Shown one piece after another: positions 26,657 through 34,793 of a stretch of DNA of 64,000 nucleotides. Every line of letters starts with the position of its first letter. Position 1 is the first letter of the stretch. Where the stretch lies: the NCBI GenBank assembly GCA_965233675.1, contig OZ247498.1:3286001-3350000 (forward strand), written 5' to 3'. Both the position numbers and the translations under genes were made by a program. Below the pieces are notes generated by a model. The model was not told the DNA's origin. It saw nothing but the letters and a program-made list of their open reading frames with translations, and did no database searches. Origin of the DNA: SZUA-309 sp965233675. GTDB taxonomy: Bacteria; Pseudomonadota; Gammaproteobacteria; Pseudomonadales; Azotimanducaceae.

Positions 26657-27793
26657 ATGTCATCCGCAGTAAATCGGGCCGGGTTCGGCAGCCGGGCCTT
26701 TCTGACCGGCATTCTCGTCGCCTTCGTGATCGGAATCCTGGGTTCCCTGGCCATCCGCCCACCCGGGGCCGCCGCCCCGGCTCTCCAGTCTCCGGCAGGA
26801 GATGATGCGCCAGCGACCCGCTACCGCTGGCGGATGCCGGTTTCATTCTCCAGCACCATGCCCGTCCTGGGCGACAACCCGATCTATGTGGCCGATCAGA
26901 TCCGCAAGTCATCCAGCGGCAGGATCGACATCACCATCTTCGAGCCCGGCGAGATCGTGCCCGCCTTTTCGATCAGCGACGCGGTCCGGGATGCCAAAGT
27001 CCCCATCGGCTATACCTGGCTCGGCTACGATCAGGGCAAGGTGCCGGCCTCGCCGCTGCTCGGGGCCGTGCCATTCGGCCTTGAACCCTGGGAATTCGCG
27101 GCCTGGTGGTATGAAGGGGGTGGCCGGGCGCTCGGCCAGGCGCTGTATCACGAACAGGGTTCGCACATCCTGCTCTGCGGCATGACCGGTCCGGAAACCG
27201 CCGGCTGGTTCCGCAATCCCGTCCGCTCCCTGGCCGACGTGGAAGGCCTGAAGATCCGTTTCGCCGGTATCGGCGGCCGGGTGATGGAGCGAGCCGGTGC
27301 CTCGGTGACCATGCTGCCCGGCGGAGAAATCTTCCAGGCGCTGGAAAAGGGCGCCATCGACGCCACGGAATTTGCTCTGCCCATCGTCGACCAGTCGCTG
27401 GGCTTCAACCGCATCGCGCCCTACAACTATTATCCCGGCTGGCACCAGCCCGGCACCTTTTCCCACCTGGCAGTGAATCTGGATGTCTGGGCAGGGCTTT
27501 CCGAAGCGGATCAGGCCCTGCTGGAGACCGCCTGCACCGCCGGCGCCATGCGCAATCTGGCCAGTTCAGAAGCCAAACAGGGCGCCATCATCGCCGGATT
27601 CCCGGCGGCCGGAGTAAGCGCAGAAACACTGCCGATGGAACTGCTGCGGGAACTCGAGCGGATCACGGAGACCGTGATGGCCGAGGAAGCGGCGAAAGAT
27701 GCCCACTTCGCCCGGATCTACGCCTCCCAGAAGGCGTTCAAGGAAGACTACGCCCACTGGAAATCCCGGGCCTACCTGCCAAGGGACTTTTAG
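26657..27793 (+). CDS. dctP: TRAP transporter substrate-binding protein (DctP/TakP-like)
   Basis: About 378 aa from the ATG at 26657 (GGGAGGGGG upstream), giving an N-terminal membrane anchor or signal (AFLTGILVAFVIGILGSLAI) and then the DctP fold. Residues such as GLKIRFAGIGGRVMERAGASVTMLPGGEIF and GAIDATEFALPI match the family core, and YYPGWHQPGTFSHLAVN resembles the TakP subgroup that binds 2-oxo or 2-hydroxy acids with a cation. A TTG start at 26579 would add 26 residues. It delivers substrate to the DctQM permease encoded directly downstream. The substrate is inferred only at subgroup level. Confidence 0.88.
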   Translation: MSSAVNRAGFGSRAFLTGILVAFVIGILGSLAIRPPGAAAPALQSPAGDDAPATRYRWRMPVSFSSTMPVLGDNPIYVADQIRKSSSGRIDITIFEPGEIVPAFSISDAVRDAKVPIGYTWLGYDQGKVPASPLLGAVPFGLEPWEFAAWWYEGGGRALGQALYHEQGSHILLCGMTGPETAGWFRNPVRSLADVEGLKIRFAGIGGRVMERAGASVTMLPGGEIFQALEKGAIDATEFALPIVDQSLGFNRIAPYNYYPGWHQPGTFSHLAVNLDVWAGLSEADQALLETACTAGAMRNLASSEAKQGAIIAGFPAAGVSAETLPMELLRELERITETVMAEEAAKDAHFARIYASQKAFKEDYAHWKSRAYLPRDF

Positions 27794-28344
27794 TGGAACT
27801 GCCCGAGACCGCCCTCTCGCGCCTGATCGATCCGGTGGTGGCCCGGGTTGGCTACTGGGCCTCCTGGCTCTGGGTCCTGCTGCTCATCATCATTGTGCTC
27901 AACGTGGTGCTGCGCTACGCCTTCGGCGAAGGTCGGGTGGAGTTCGAAGAGATCCAGTGGCACCTCTACGCCACCGGTTTCCTCCTGGCCCTCGGCTATG
28001 GGGTGCAGACCGATTCGCACATCCGGGTGGATGTGCTGCATGAGCGATTTTCGCCCACCCTTCAGGCCTGGTTCGAGTTCTACGGCATCCTGCTTTTTCT
28101 GCTGCCCTTCATCGCCCTGATTCTCGTCTTCTCTGTGCCCTTCGTCGCAGCGAGCTTCGAGCTTTCCGAGATCTCCAACGCACCCGGCGGCCTGCCTTTC
28201 CGCTGGGCCATCAAAGCCATGCTGCCGCTTGGGTTCCTGCTGCTGGCAATGGCGACCCTGGCCCGGTTGAGCCGCATCTGGAAGTTTCTGTTCACGAACA
28301 GGCAACCTTCCCTGCACGACCAGAGCAACACCGATGCCGGCTAA
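27793..28344 (+). CDS. dctQ: TRAP transporter small permease
   Basis: 183 aa with four predicted transmembrane helices and the DctQ pattern VVLRYAFGEGRVEFEEIQWHLYATGFLLALGYG (a typical NVVLRY...EEIQWHLY core). It starts with GTG, one base overlapping the dctP stop, and overlaps dctM by 11 bases. It forms the membrane complex with DctM for sodium-driven uptake. Confidence 0.93.
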   Translation: MELPETALSRLIDPVVARVGYWASWLWVLLLIIIVLNVVLRYAFGEGRVEFEEIQWHLYATGFLLALGYGVQTDSHIRVDVLHERFSPTLQAWFEFYGILLFLLPFIALILVFSVPFVAASFELSEISNAPGGLPFRWAIKAMLPLGFLLLAMATLARLSRIWKFLFTNRQPSLHDQSNTDAG

Positions 28345-29686
28345 CGAAATTCTGGCCCTCGCCATGTTCGTGAGCTTTATCGCTCTGGTGTTCACGGGTT
28401 TTCCGGTCGCCTGGATCCTTGGCGGCCTCTCTGTGATTTTCACCGCACTCGCCATCGTTCTCGAAGTGGACTTCGCCATCCCCATCGGTATGGGTTGGGA
28501 CTACAGCTCGCTGTCGGTCGAACGCATCTGGAACGTGATGGAGAACTGGGTGATGGTCGCCCTGCCCATGTTCATTTTCATGGGTCTGCTACTCGACCGG
28601 TCCGGTATTGCCCGGGAACTGATGATCGCCTTCTCGCGCCTGTTCGGAGGTATCCGCGGGGGGCTCGCCATCACTGTCACCCTGATCGGACTGCTGCTGG
28701 CGGCCACCACCGGCATCATCGGCGCCTCGGTGGTGTTACTTGCCCTGCTCGGGCTGCCCGTGATGCTGAACCAGGGCTACGACAAATCGCTGGCGGCAGG
28801 CACCGTCTGCGCGGTGGGCACGCTGGGGATTCTGATCCCACCAAGCATCATGCTGGTGCTGATGGCAGATCGGATGTCCATGAGCGTGGGTGATCTGTTT
28901 CTGGGGGCCGTTTTCCCCGGCATGCTGCTCGGCGGTCTCTACATCGCCTACATCCTCGGCTACGGTTTGCTGCGCCCGGACCGGGCGCCTGCCGCGGCCC
29001 ACGATCCGGTGGATTGGCATGCGGTGGTCGATCTCTTCAAGGCCATCCTGCCGCCCGCCTTTCTCATCCTCGCGGTGCTCGGCAGTATTTTCATGGGCCT
29101 GGCAACGCCCACTGAAGCGGCGGGCGTCGGCGCCGCGGGCGCCTGGCTGCTGGCAGCGCTGAAACGGCAGCTTGGCGGCGGGGTGATGAAGGACGTGCTG
29201 GAAGAAACCACCCGGACGACGGGATTCATCTTCGCCGTGCTGCTGGGCGCTACCGCTTTCTCTCTGGTGCTCCGTGGACTGGGAGGAGACGAGTTGATCG
29301 AAGGCGCGCTCTTGAGCCTGCCGTTCGAAGCCACCGGCATCGTGATCTGCATTCTGATCGCCACCTTCATTCTCGGATTCTTTCTGGACTGGATTGAGCT
29401 GACCCTGATCATCCTGCCGCTGGTCTCGCCGGTTGTGACCGGCCTCGGGTTCGATCCTGTCTGGTTCACGGTGCTGTTTGCCGTCTGCCTGCAGACGAGC
29501 TTCCTCACGCCACCGGTTGGCTTCGCCATTTTCTATCTGAAAGGGGTGGCCCCCGAAGGCATCGACGTGCGCACGATCTATCGAGGGGTAGTGCCGTTCA
29601 TCCTGTTGCAGTTGCTCGGGCTGATCATCCTGTTCAACTGGGAAGCCCTGGTCACCTGGCTGCCTGCGCAGGCTTACGGCGCCTGA
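28334..29686 (+). CDS. dctM: TRAP transporter large permease
   Basis: 450 aa, about twelve transmembrane helices. DctM hallmarks include FTGFPVAWILGG, MENWVMVALPMFIFMG, GTLGILIPPSIMLVL and SFLTPPVGFAIFYLKG. It is the transport subunit of the TRAP system and the last gene of the dctPQM operon. It converges with the ArsA-like gene 15 bases downstream without a clear terminator. Confidence 0.95.
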   Translation: MPANEILALAMFVSFIALVFTGFPVAWILGGLSVIFTALAIVLEVDFAIPIGMGWDYSSLSVERIWNVMENWVMVALPMFIFMGLLLDRSGIARELMIAFSRLFGGIRGGLAITVTLIGLLLAATTGIIGASVVLLALLGLPVMLNQGYDKSLAAGTVCAVGTLGILIPPSIMLVLMADRMSMSVGDLFLGAVFPGMLLGGLYIAYILGYGLLRPDRAPAAAHDPVDWHAVVDLFKAILPPAFLILAVLGSIFMGLATPTEAAGVGAAGAWLLAALKRQLGGGVMKDVLEETTRTTGFIFAVLLGATAFSLVLRGLGGDELIEGALLSLPFEATGIVICILIATFILGFFLDWIELTLIILPLVSPVVTGLGFDPVWFTVLFAVCLQTSFLTPPVGFAIFYLKGVAPEGIDVRTIYRGVVPFILLQLLGLIILFNWEALVTWLPAQAYGA

Positions 29687-29700
29687 TCCAGGCTCGCCTC

Positions 29701-30819
29701 TCAATGCCCGGCGCGGAGCGCCATTGCATCGCTGAACGCGACCAGGTCCGCCATGCTGTGCAGATCCCGATTGAAGTGGGGGATCAGCTTCCGGGGCTGA
29801 TTCAGCGCTTCCAGCATCTGCAGGGAACGGCTGTCCGCGGCCGCAAGCCGCCGGGCATCCGTCAGCGCCGCTTCCACCCTGGTGGCAAGATTATCCCGAT
29901 CCGCACTACCCAGCGCCGCGAGACGGGCCTGGTCGGCGCTCGACAGCGGCATTGCCGTGACCGGCAGGTGGGCACGGTTGACGAGCACGCCCGCGATTCC
30001 CATCCCATCCTCTGTAAGTCGCAACGCAAAACGCTCCGCCTGGGAAAGACTCACCGGCTCCGGCACGCACACCAGCAGGAAGCGGGTGCCCGGTGCTTTC
30101 ATCAGTGCGAGCACCGCCTGCGAACGCGCTTTCAAACCTTCGAACATGCTCGAAAACGCGAGCAGAAAATCAGACAGATCTGCCAGCATCTCGAGCCCGC
30201 TCAGGCGTTCGAGGAATTTCAACATCAGCGCGGATGACTGTCGAAAGAACCCGAACTGCGCCTTCGCAGCCACGCCGTAGGGCGCCAGCAGCACCTGGGT
30301 GAACGATCCATCGAGCAGATCGATCAGGCGCTTCGGGGCAGCCAGAAAGTCCAGCGCATGCTGAGCCGGCGGGGTGTCGACGATCAGGAGATCGTGCTCG
30401 CCCCGGTTGTGGATCTCCAGCACCCGTTCCATCGCAATCAACTCCCGGGATCCCCCGAGCGTGCTGGAAAGCTGCTGGTAGTAACTGTTCGCGAATATCG
30501 TGTCGCGAACGCGCGCATCCGGCGCGTAGGTCTCCACCATCCGATCGAACGTGCGTTTGGTATCCAGCATCATGGCCGACAATGTGCCCGGCGCGTCTAC
30601 CACCACCGGCTGCGGGTCGTTCTGCAGGCCATCCAGACCCATGGCCTGAGCCAGTCGTTTGGCCGGATCGATGGTCATCACCACCGCCGAACGGCCGGCT
30701 CGTGCCGCCATCACGCCAAGGGATGCAGCACAGGTGGTTTTACCCACCCCACCGGCGCCGCAGCAGACGATCACATTCTGTTCGCGCACCAGCGCTTCCA
30801 GATTCATGGGATCAGCCAT
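29701..30819 (-). CDS. ArsA/Get3-like P-loop ATPase (second of a pair)
   Basis: 372 aa. It carries the deviant Walker A GAGGVGKTTCAAS (about 22-34), a switch I region MTIDPAKRLAQAMG and switch II VDTPPAQHALDFL. A classic ArsA has two ATPase halves in one chain; here two separate genes lie side by side and overlap by 8 bases, suggesting a heteromeric pair. The pairing resembles the actinobacterial Get3-like pair (Rv3679/Rv3680). No ArsB or arsenic-resistance gene is nearby, so arsenite export is unlikely. Start could be at residue 5 (MNLEALV). Confidence 0.85.
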   Translation of the reverse strand: MADPMNLEALVREQNVIVCCGAGGVGKTTCAASLGVMAARAGRSAVVMTIDPAKRLAQAMGLDGLQNDPQPVVVDAPGTLSAMMLDTKRTFDRMVETYAPDARVRDTIFANSYYQQLSSTLGGSRELIAMERVLEIHNRGEHDLLIVDTPPAQHALDFLAAPKRLIDLLDGSFTQVLLAPYGVAAKAQFGFFRQSSALMLKFLERLSGLEMLADLSDFLLAFSSMFEGLKARSQAVLALMKAPGTRFLLVCVPEPVSLSQAERFALRLTEDGMGIAGVLVNRAHLPVTAMPLSSADQARLAALGSADRDNLATRVEAALTDARRLAAADSRSLQMLEALNQPRKLIPHFNRDLHSMADLVAFSDAMALRAGH

Positions 30820-31702
30820 TGGCAGCCTGCTCCGAAAGGTGTGCCACCAGACCGGTCAGCAGCGCCGCCGGTTCATGATCAATGATCCTCGGCAGTTGCC
30901 AGAGCGTTCGGGCGCCATCCGCCAGCGGCGCGAGCGATGCATCCTGACTGGCTGCCAGCGCACTCTCGGCCCCTGCCGCCTCAATGGCCGCCAGAAGGGC
31001 CGGTCCCGGGTCGGTTATGGCACCCAACGCTTCAATCTCTTCCGGGCCGAAGCGCGAAGGAACCCGCTGATTGACGATCATCGGCCCGACACCCATCCGC
31101 CGCTCGCGGAGGATCGTCTCCAGTTCGAGGGCTTCTCGTACGGCCATCTCTTCCGCCAGGGTAGCCAGCACCACACGGGTGCGCTCCGGATTCATGAGGA
31201 GATCCTGGATTTTCCGGGCGTTGTGGTTGAGTGGCCCGACAAGTACGGCCTGGAGTGTCGCCGCTGGCACATCGATCAGCGTCCTGAAATGGCCCGTCGC
31301 CGGGGCATCGAACACCACTTTCGAAAACGCTGAATCCGTCGCCAGGTCGTAGAGCTTGCCCAGGCACATCAGTTCCTCGAACCCGGGCGCCGCCTCCGCA
31401 AAATCACGGAACATCCGGCTCTTCAGAAAGGTGTCGTACATGCCGGAAAACGGCACTTTCCGGCGCACATATTCCCGGATGGCGGCAAAGGCATCCACCC
31501 GCATCACCCAGAGATTGTTCGCGGCTTCCTGAGGCTCATAGACGAGCGGCACATCAAACAGCGGATGGCGGTCAGTCTGGCCGTCAAAACTGACCAGCAC
31601 GGTTCTATCCTCACGCGCACAGAGATCGGCGATCGCACCCGCAATCACCGTTTTACCGACGCCGCCCTTGCCGCTGACGACAATCAAACGCTCTCGAAAC
31701 AC
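30812..31702 (-). CDS. ArsA/Get3-like P-loop ATPase (first of a pair)
   Basis: 296 aa. Walker A is VVSGKGGVGKTVIAG (residues 8-22) and the switch II-like segment is VFDAPATGHFRTLIDVP, close to the ArsA DTAPTGHTLR signature with the key Asp and His kept. Shorter than its partner and lacking an obvious metalloid-binding cysteine triad. It is transcribed first, and its stop overlaps the partner's start. The likely role is an ATP-driven partner in protein or metabolite handling at the membrane; the actual client is unknown. Confidence 0.85.
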   Translation of the reverse strand: MFRERLIVVSGKGGVGKTVIAGAIADLCAREDRTVLVSFDGQTDRHPLFDVPLVYEPQEAANNLWVMRVDAFAAIREYVRRKVPFSGMYDTFLKSRMFRDFAEAAPGFEELMCLGKLYDLATDSAFSKVVFDAPATGHFRTLIDVPAATLQAVLVGPLNHNARKIQDLLMNPERTRVVLATLAEEMAVREALELETILRERRMGVGPMIVNQRVPSRFGPEEIEALGAITDPGPALLAAIEAAGAESALAASQDASLAPLADGARTLWQLPRIIDHEPAALLTGLVAHLSEQAANG

Positions 31703-31860
31703 CCGGCTATCTTCGCCAATGGGGAAACAGGCTTACTATTATCCCCCGTTCCGGCAAAATACGAACATACGCCAGAACAGACCGTCGGCTTTCTCACCAA
31801 ACGGAGCATTTCACCAGAGAATGCCCGCAAGAGAACCGAGGACGACAAAGAGACACCGGC

Positions 31861-32634
31861 ATGGGCACTTACGAGGTGGTGGCGCGGAACTTTTCCGAGG
31901 CGCACGAGAACAGGATTCACAGCGATGAAATCGCGCAGAAGTACGGCTTCAAAGGTGCGTTGGTGCCTGGCGTTGCCGTCTGGGGCCATCTGACCCACCC
32001 GTTGGCAGACAGATTCGGCGAACGCTGGCTCAGCCGATCACTGAATGAGACACGATTCTTCAAGCCCGCCTACCACGGTGATCGGCTGATCATTTCCACC
32101 GAAGAAAATGCCGAGGGCATCCTGGTGCAGGGCCACAACCAGGAAGGCACTCTGCTCGCGGAAATCCGCACGCAGATGCCGGACCAGATGCCTGCACCGG
32201 AGGATCAGACCGTATTCTCCCGACCCCGCCGGGATGCACAGCGCGTGGAGATGAGCTGGGACGTGGTGAACGAAAAAGAGCCGTTCCCGGAATGGCACTT
32301 TCAGATCATCACAGACGAGAACCAGCGCTATGCCAGCGAGATCTCCGATGAACTGCCGATCTATCAGCACCTGGCCCATCCACACTGGCTGCTCAGCATT
32401 GCCAACCAGACGCTGACCCGCGAATACGAGATGCCCGCCTGGATACACGTGGGTTCCGAGGTGCGCTTTCGGGAACTGATCCGGGTGGGCGATACCCTCG
32501 CAGTGAACGCGGTGCCGCTGTCGAAATGGGCGCGTAAAGGGCATCAGTTCGTGCAGCTCTACATCACCTTTCACCGTCTGAACGTACTCACGACCGAGAT
32601 CTTCCACACCGCCATATTCCGGGTAGCCGAGTAA
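31861..32634 (+). CDS. MaoC-like hot-dog-fold protein
   Basis: 257 aa with N-terminal hydratase-like pattern: HENRIHSDEIAQKYGFKGALVPGVAVWGHLT resembles the active-site segment of R-specific enoyl-CoA hydratases, and the C-terminal half (RFRELIRVGDTLAVNA) looks like a second hot-dog unit. It probably acts on acyl-CoA thioesters. It is followed with a one-base overlap by a formyltransferase-like gene. The ribosome site is weak. Specific substrate unknown. Confidence 0.75.
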   Translation: MGTYEVVARNFSEAHENRIHSDEIAQKYGFKGALVPGVAVWGHLTHPLADRFGERWLSRSLNETRFFKPAYHGDRLIISTEENAEGILVQGHNQEGTLLAEIRTQMPDQMPAPEDQTVFSRPRRDAQRVEMSWDVVNEKEPFPEWHFQIITDENQRYASEISDELPIYQHLAHPHWLLSIANQTLTREYEMPAWIHVGSEVRFRELIRVGDTLAVNAVPLSKWARKGHQFVQLYITFHRLNVLTTEIFHTAIFRVAE

Positions 32635-33224
32635 TGCGCATCGCGGCGTTAGCCTCTCATGGCGGCTCCATCCTGCAGGCCGTGATAGATGCCTGCGAGT
32701 CAGGCGAGCTACCGGCGGAAGTGAACCTGGTGATCAGCAACAACAGCCGCTCCGGCGCGCTGGAACGCGCTCGAGCGCACGCAATCGACTCCGCTCATCT
32801 GAGCGGCAGAGGCTATCCGGACCCTGATCAGCTGGATGCAGCCATTGAACAGGCGCTCATGGCTGCACAGGCAGACTGGGTATTGCTCGCAGGCTACATG
32901 AAGAAGCTGGGCCCCCGGACGCTGACCCGCTACCGCAATCGCATCATCAACACCCACCCTGCACTTCTTCCGAAGTACGGCGGCCAGGGCCTGTATGGCA
33001 GCAAGGTGCATGCATCGGTGATCGAAGCGGGCGAGACCGAATCCGGCGCCACCGTGCACCTCGTGGATGGCGAATACGATACCGGCCCGATCCTCGCACA
33101 GGTGAAAGTGCCCATACGCAGCAGTGATACGGCGGAGATCCTCGAAGAACGGGTGAAAGAAGCCGAGCGAAAGCTGATCGTGACGACACTGGCTGAACTC
33201 GCCAGCCGCCGCGAGGCATCCTGA
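32634..33224 (+). CDS. Formyltransferase-family protein (PurN-like)
   Basis: 196 aa with the glycinamide ribonucleotide formyltransferase fold. Catalytic Asn and His are in IINTHPALLPKYGGQGLYG and the catalytic Asp in VDGEYDTGPILAQ. The N-terminal phosphate-binding loop LASHGGSILQAVID replaces the usual SGxGSNxQ. It may be PurN itself or a paralogue; no other purine gene is near, which makes a paralogue plausible. It overlaps the MaoC-like gene by one base. Confidence 0.85.
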   Translation: MRIAALASHGGSILQAVIDACESGELPAEVNLVISNNSRSGALERARAHAIDSAHLSGRGYPDPDQLDAAIEQALMAAQADWVLLAGYMKKLGPRTLTRYRNRIINTHPALLPKYGGQGLYGSKVHASVIEAGETESGATVHLVDGEYDTGPILAQVKVPIRSSDTAEILEERVKEAERKLIVTTLAELASRREAS

Positions 33225-33244
33225 CCCAGGATCACACCTCCCGG

Positions 33245-34459
33245 TCAGTCGCGCGCTACCGTTTCTATTTCCAGGTCTCCTTTCAGGGTGCGATGCACCG
33301 GACAGCGATCGGCAATCTCCATCAATCGTGCTTTCTGATCCGTTGTCAGGTCGCCAATCAATGAGATTTCCCGATGCAGAATCTCGAGCTTACGCCCTTC
33401 CCCTTCGCAGCCTTCGCAATCTTCCCGATGCTCCCGGCTGTGGTACAGGCAAACGCGCACATCCTCCAGCGGCCAGGACTTCCGGTTCGCATACATCCGG
33501 ATGGTCATCGAGGTGCAGGCGCCGAGCGCGGCAAGAAGATGCTCATACGGATCCGGCCCGAGATTGTCGCCACCAACCCGCTTGGGCTCATCGGCGAGCC
33601 AGTGATGGTCGTCTGAATACAGATCGCGCAAAAACCGCCGGTTGCCTTCCCCCACATGAAGCCGGTTCTGCGCCACCCTGGGTGCATCCGGTTCTGCCCG
33701 CTCCGGCAGATAGGAGTCAGCCCATGCGGAGATGGTTGATGCCACATACTCCGCACGACCGACATCGCTCAACAGATGATCGGCACCATCCACCGAGATA
33801 AAGCTCTTCGGGTGCCGCGCCGCCTGAAAGATCCGGGCTGCTTCATCGATCGACACCACCTCATCCAGGGGTGCATGCAGGATCAGAAGCGCGCGCTTCC
33901 AGCTGCCGATAACCGATTCCAGACTCCTGTCCCGCAGATCGTCCAGAAACTGCTTCTGGATCCGGAACGTGCGTCCAGCGAGGCTCACTTCCGCCTCACC
34001 GCTGGAAACGATGGCGTCGATATCGGCATGAAACTGCCTGGTCACATGCTCCACCGTCGCGGGTGCGCCGATGGTGGCGACCGCCGTCACCTCAGGAATC
34101 TGGCCACCGGCAAACAGTACGGCAGATCCGCCCAGGCTGTGTCCGACCAGGAGGCTGGGCGCCATCCCTGACTCACGAAGAAACCCTGCTGCAGCGATCA
34201 GATCCGAGACATTCGAAGAGAAGTTCGTGTTGGCAAAGTCGCCTTCCGAGCCGCCAAGGCCCGTGAAGTCGAAACGAAGCACTCCGATCCCCCTCGCTGT
34301 CAGGCCCCTGGCAATCCGCGCTGCGGCGGCGATGTCTTTGCCGCAGGTGAAACAGTGCGCGAACAATGCATACGCTCTGGGTGGCATATCCGGCAGTTCC
34401 AGGAGGGCCGCCAGGGTTTCGCCGCGATCATTGGAAAATTCGACCTTCTCTCTGCTCAT
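33245..34459 (-). CDS. Alpha/beta hydrolase-OsmC fusion protein
   Basis: 404 aa. Residues 1-255 are an alpha/beta hydrolase with nucleophile elbow LLVGHSLGGSAVL and late Asp/His in HAPLDEVVS and GADHLLSD. Residues 275-404 form an OsmC/Ohr-like domain with catalytic-type cysteines in LAALGACTSMTIRMYANRK and the final RCPVHRTL. This fusion is a known architecture, probably handling peroxides or thioesters. Start at 34459 after AGGAACTGGC; the frame stays open to 34909 but would then run through the small-RNA region. That region ends only about 55 bases upstream of this start. Confidence 0.9.
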   Translation of the reverse strand: MSREKVEFSNDRGETLAALLELPDMPPRAYALFAHCFTCGKDIAAAARIARGLTARGIGVLRFDFTGLGGSEGDFANTNFSSNVSDLIAAAGFLRESGMAPSLLVGHSLGGSAVLFAGGQIPEVTAVATIGAPATVEHVTRQFHADIDAIVSSGEAEVSLAGRTFRIQKQFLDDLRDRSLESVIGSWKRALLILHAPLDEVVSIDEAARIFQAARHPKSFISVDGADHLLSDVGRAEYVASTISAWADSYLPERAEPDAPRVAQNRLHVGEGNRRFLRDLYSDDHHWLADEPKRVGGDNLGPDPYEHLLAALGACTSMTIRMYANRKSWPLEDVRVCLYHSREHREDCEGCEGEGRKLEILHREISLIGDLTTDQKARLMEIADRCPVHRTLKGDLEIETVARD

Positions 34460-34514
34460 GCCAGTTCCTGAACGTGTGGGCTTAAAATCGATGACTGCAT
34501 GAGAGGGAGTGAAC

Positions 34515-34611
34515 AAAAGAAAGGCGCCCAAGTCGAGGGGAGCGACGAGGGCGCCTTGTGCGTAACACCGACATGGGTCTGTAGGGGAGAGAGATGCGCC
34601 AGTGTTACTCG
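34515..34611 (-). ncRNA. Candidate sigma-54-dependent small RNA with two CUCCCCU stem-loops
   Basis: Minus-strand RNA of about 97 nt predicted from three independent signals. Stem-loop 1 (34608 to 34562) pairs GUAACACUGGCG with UGUCGGUGUUAC (12 bp including G-U pairs) around a 23-nt pyrimidine-rich loop containing CUCUCCCCUA. Stem-loop 2 (34557 to 34521) pairs AAGGCGCCC with GGGCGCCUU, has an inner GUCG/CGAC helix and exposes the 7-nt loop CUCCCCU; it is followed by UCUUUUGUU, so it also serves as terminator. A sigma-54 promoter places the 5' end near 34611. The repeated CUCCCCU could pair with GGGGAG ribosome sites. It could instead be a leader of the hydrolase-OsmC gene, but the terminator argues for a free RNA. 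Confidence 0.65.
34521..34557 (-). terminator. Intrinsic terminator formed by stem-loop 2
   Basis: On the minus strand a perfect 9-bp stem (AAGGCGCCC / GGGCGCCTT) is followed by TCTTTTGTT. It lies 62 bases before the hydrolase-OsmC start, in the same direction, and would end the candidate small RNA. Confidence 0.75.
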
Positions 34612-34621
34612 CTTTACTTAG

Positions 34622-34637
34622 TGCAGAACGCGTGCCA
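34622..34637 (-). promoter_or_regulatory. Sigma-54 (RpoN) promoter
   Basis: Minus strand TGGCACGCGTTCTGCA. Compared with the consensus TGGCACG-N4-TTGCA it differs at one base (C for the first T of TTGCA) and keeps the invariant GG-N10-GC spacing. Counting from the GC element, transcription would start near 34611, exactly at the base of stem-loop 1 of the candidate small RNA. Confidence 0.65.
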
Positions 34638-34638
34638 A

Positions 34639-34674
34639 CTAGCCATTTCGGCTGAAAGTTTTTTTTGGCTAGCC
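34639..34674. repeat. Inverted repeats just upstream of the sigma-54 promoter
   Basis: CTAGCCA at 34639-34645 is complementary to TGGCTAG at 34666-34672, and the latter is part of the perfect palindrome GGCTAGCC (34667-34674). Located immediately behind the -24 element, these could bind an activator, although enhancer sites usually lie further upstream. The rest of the 34,675-34,793 gap shows nothing I can name. Confidence 0.35.
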
Positions 34675-34793
34675 GTTTTACTGGGTTTTTGCAGAGAGTC
34701 CGCTGCAACCGACATTGGCGGGTGCAGCAAAGCAGGAATGGGGCGCACCAAAACAGTTCATATTGGCGGGGGACGCTCCAGAAAAGGGAACCG

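Noticed and set aside
34515..34611. Homologue of Vibrio Qrr RNAs, suggested by sigma-54 promoter, size and the CqsS-like kinase 8 kb away
   Set aside because: The sequence does not contain the Qrr core pairing region I remember, and no LuxO gene or LuxO-type site was seen; the functional link would be guesswork.
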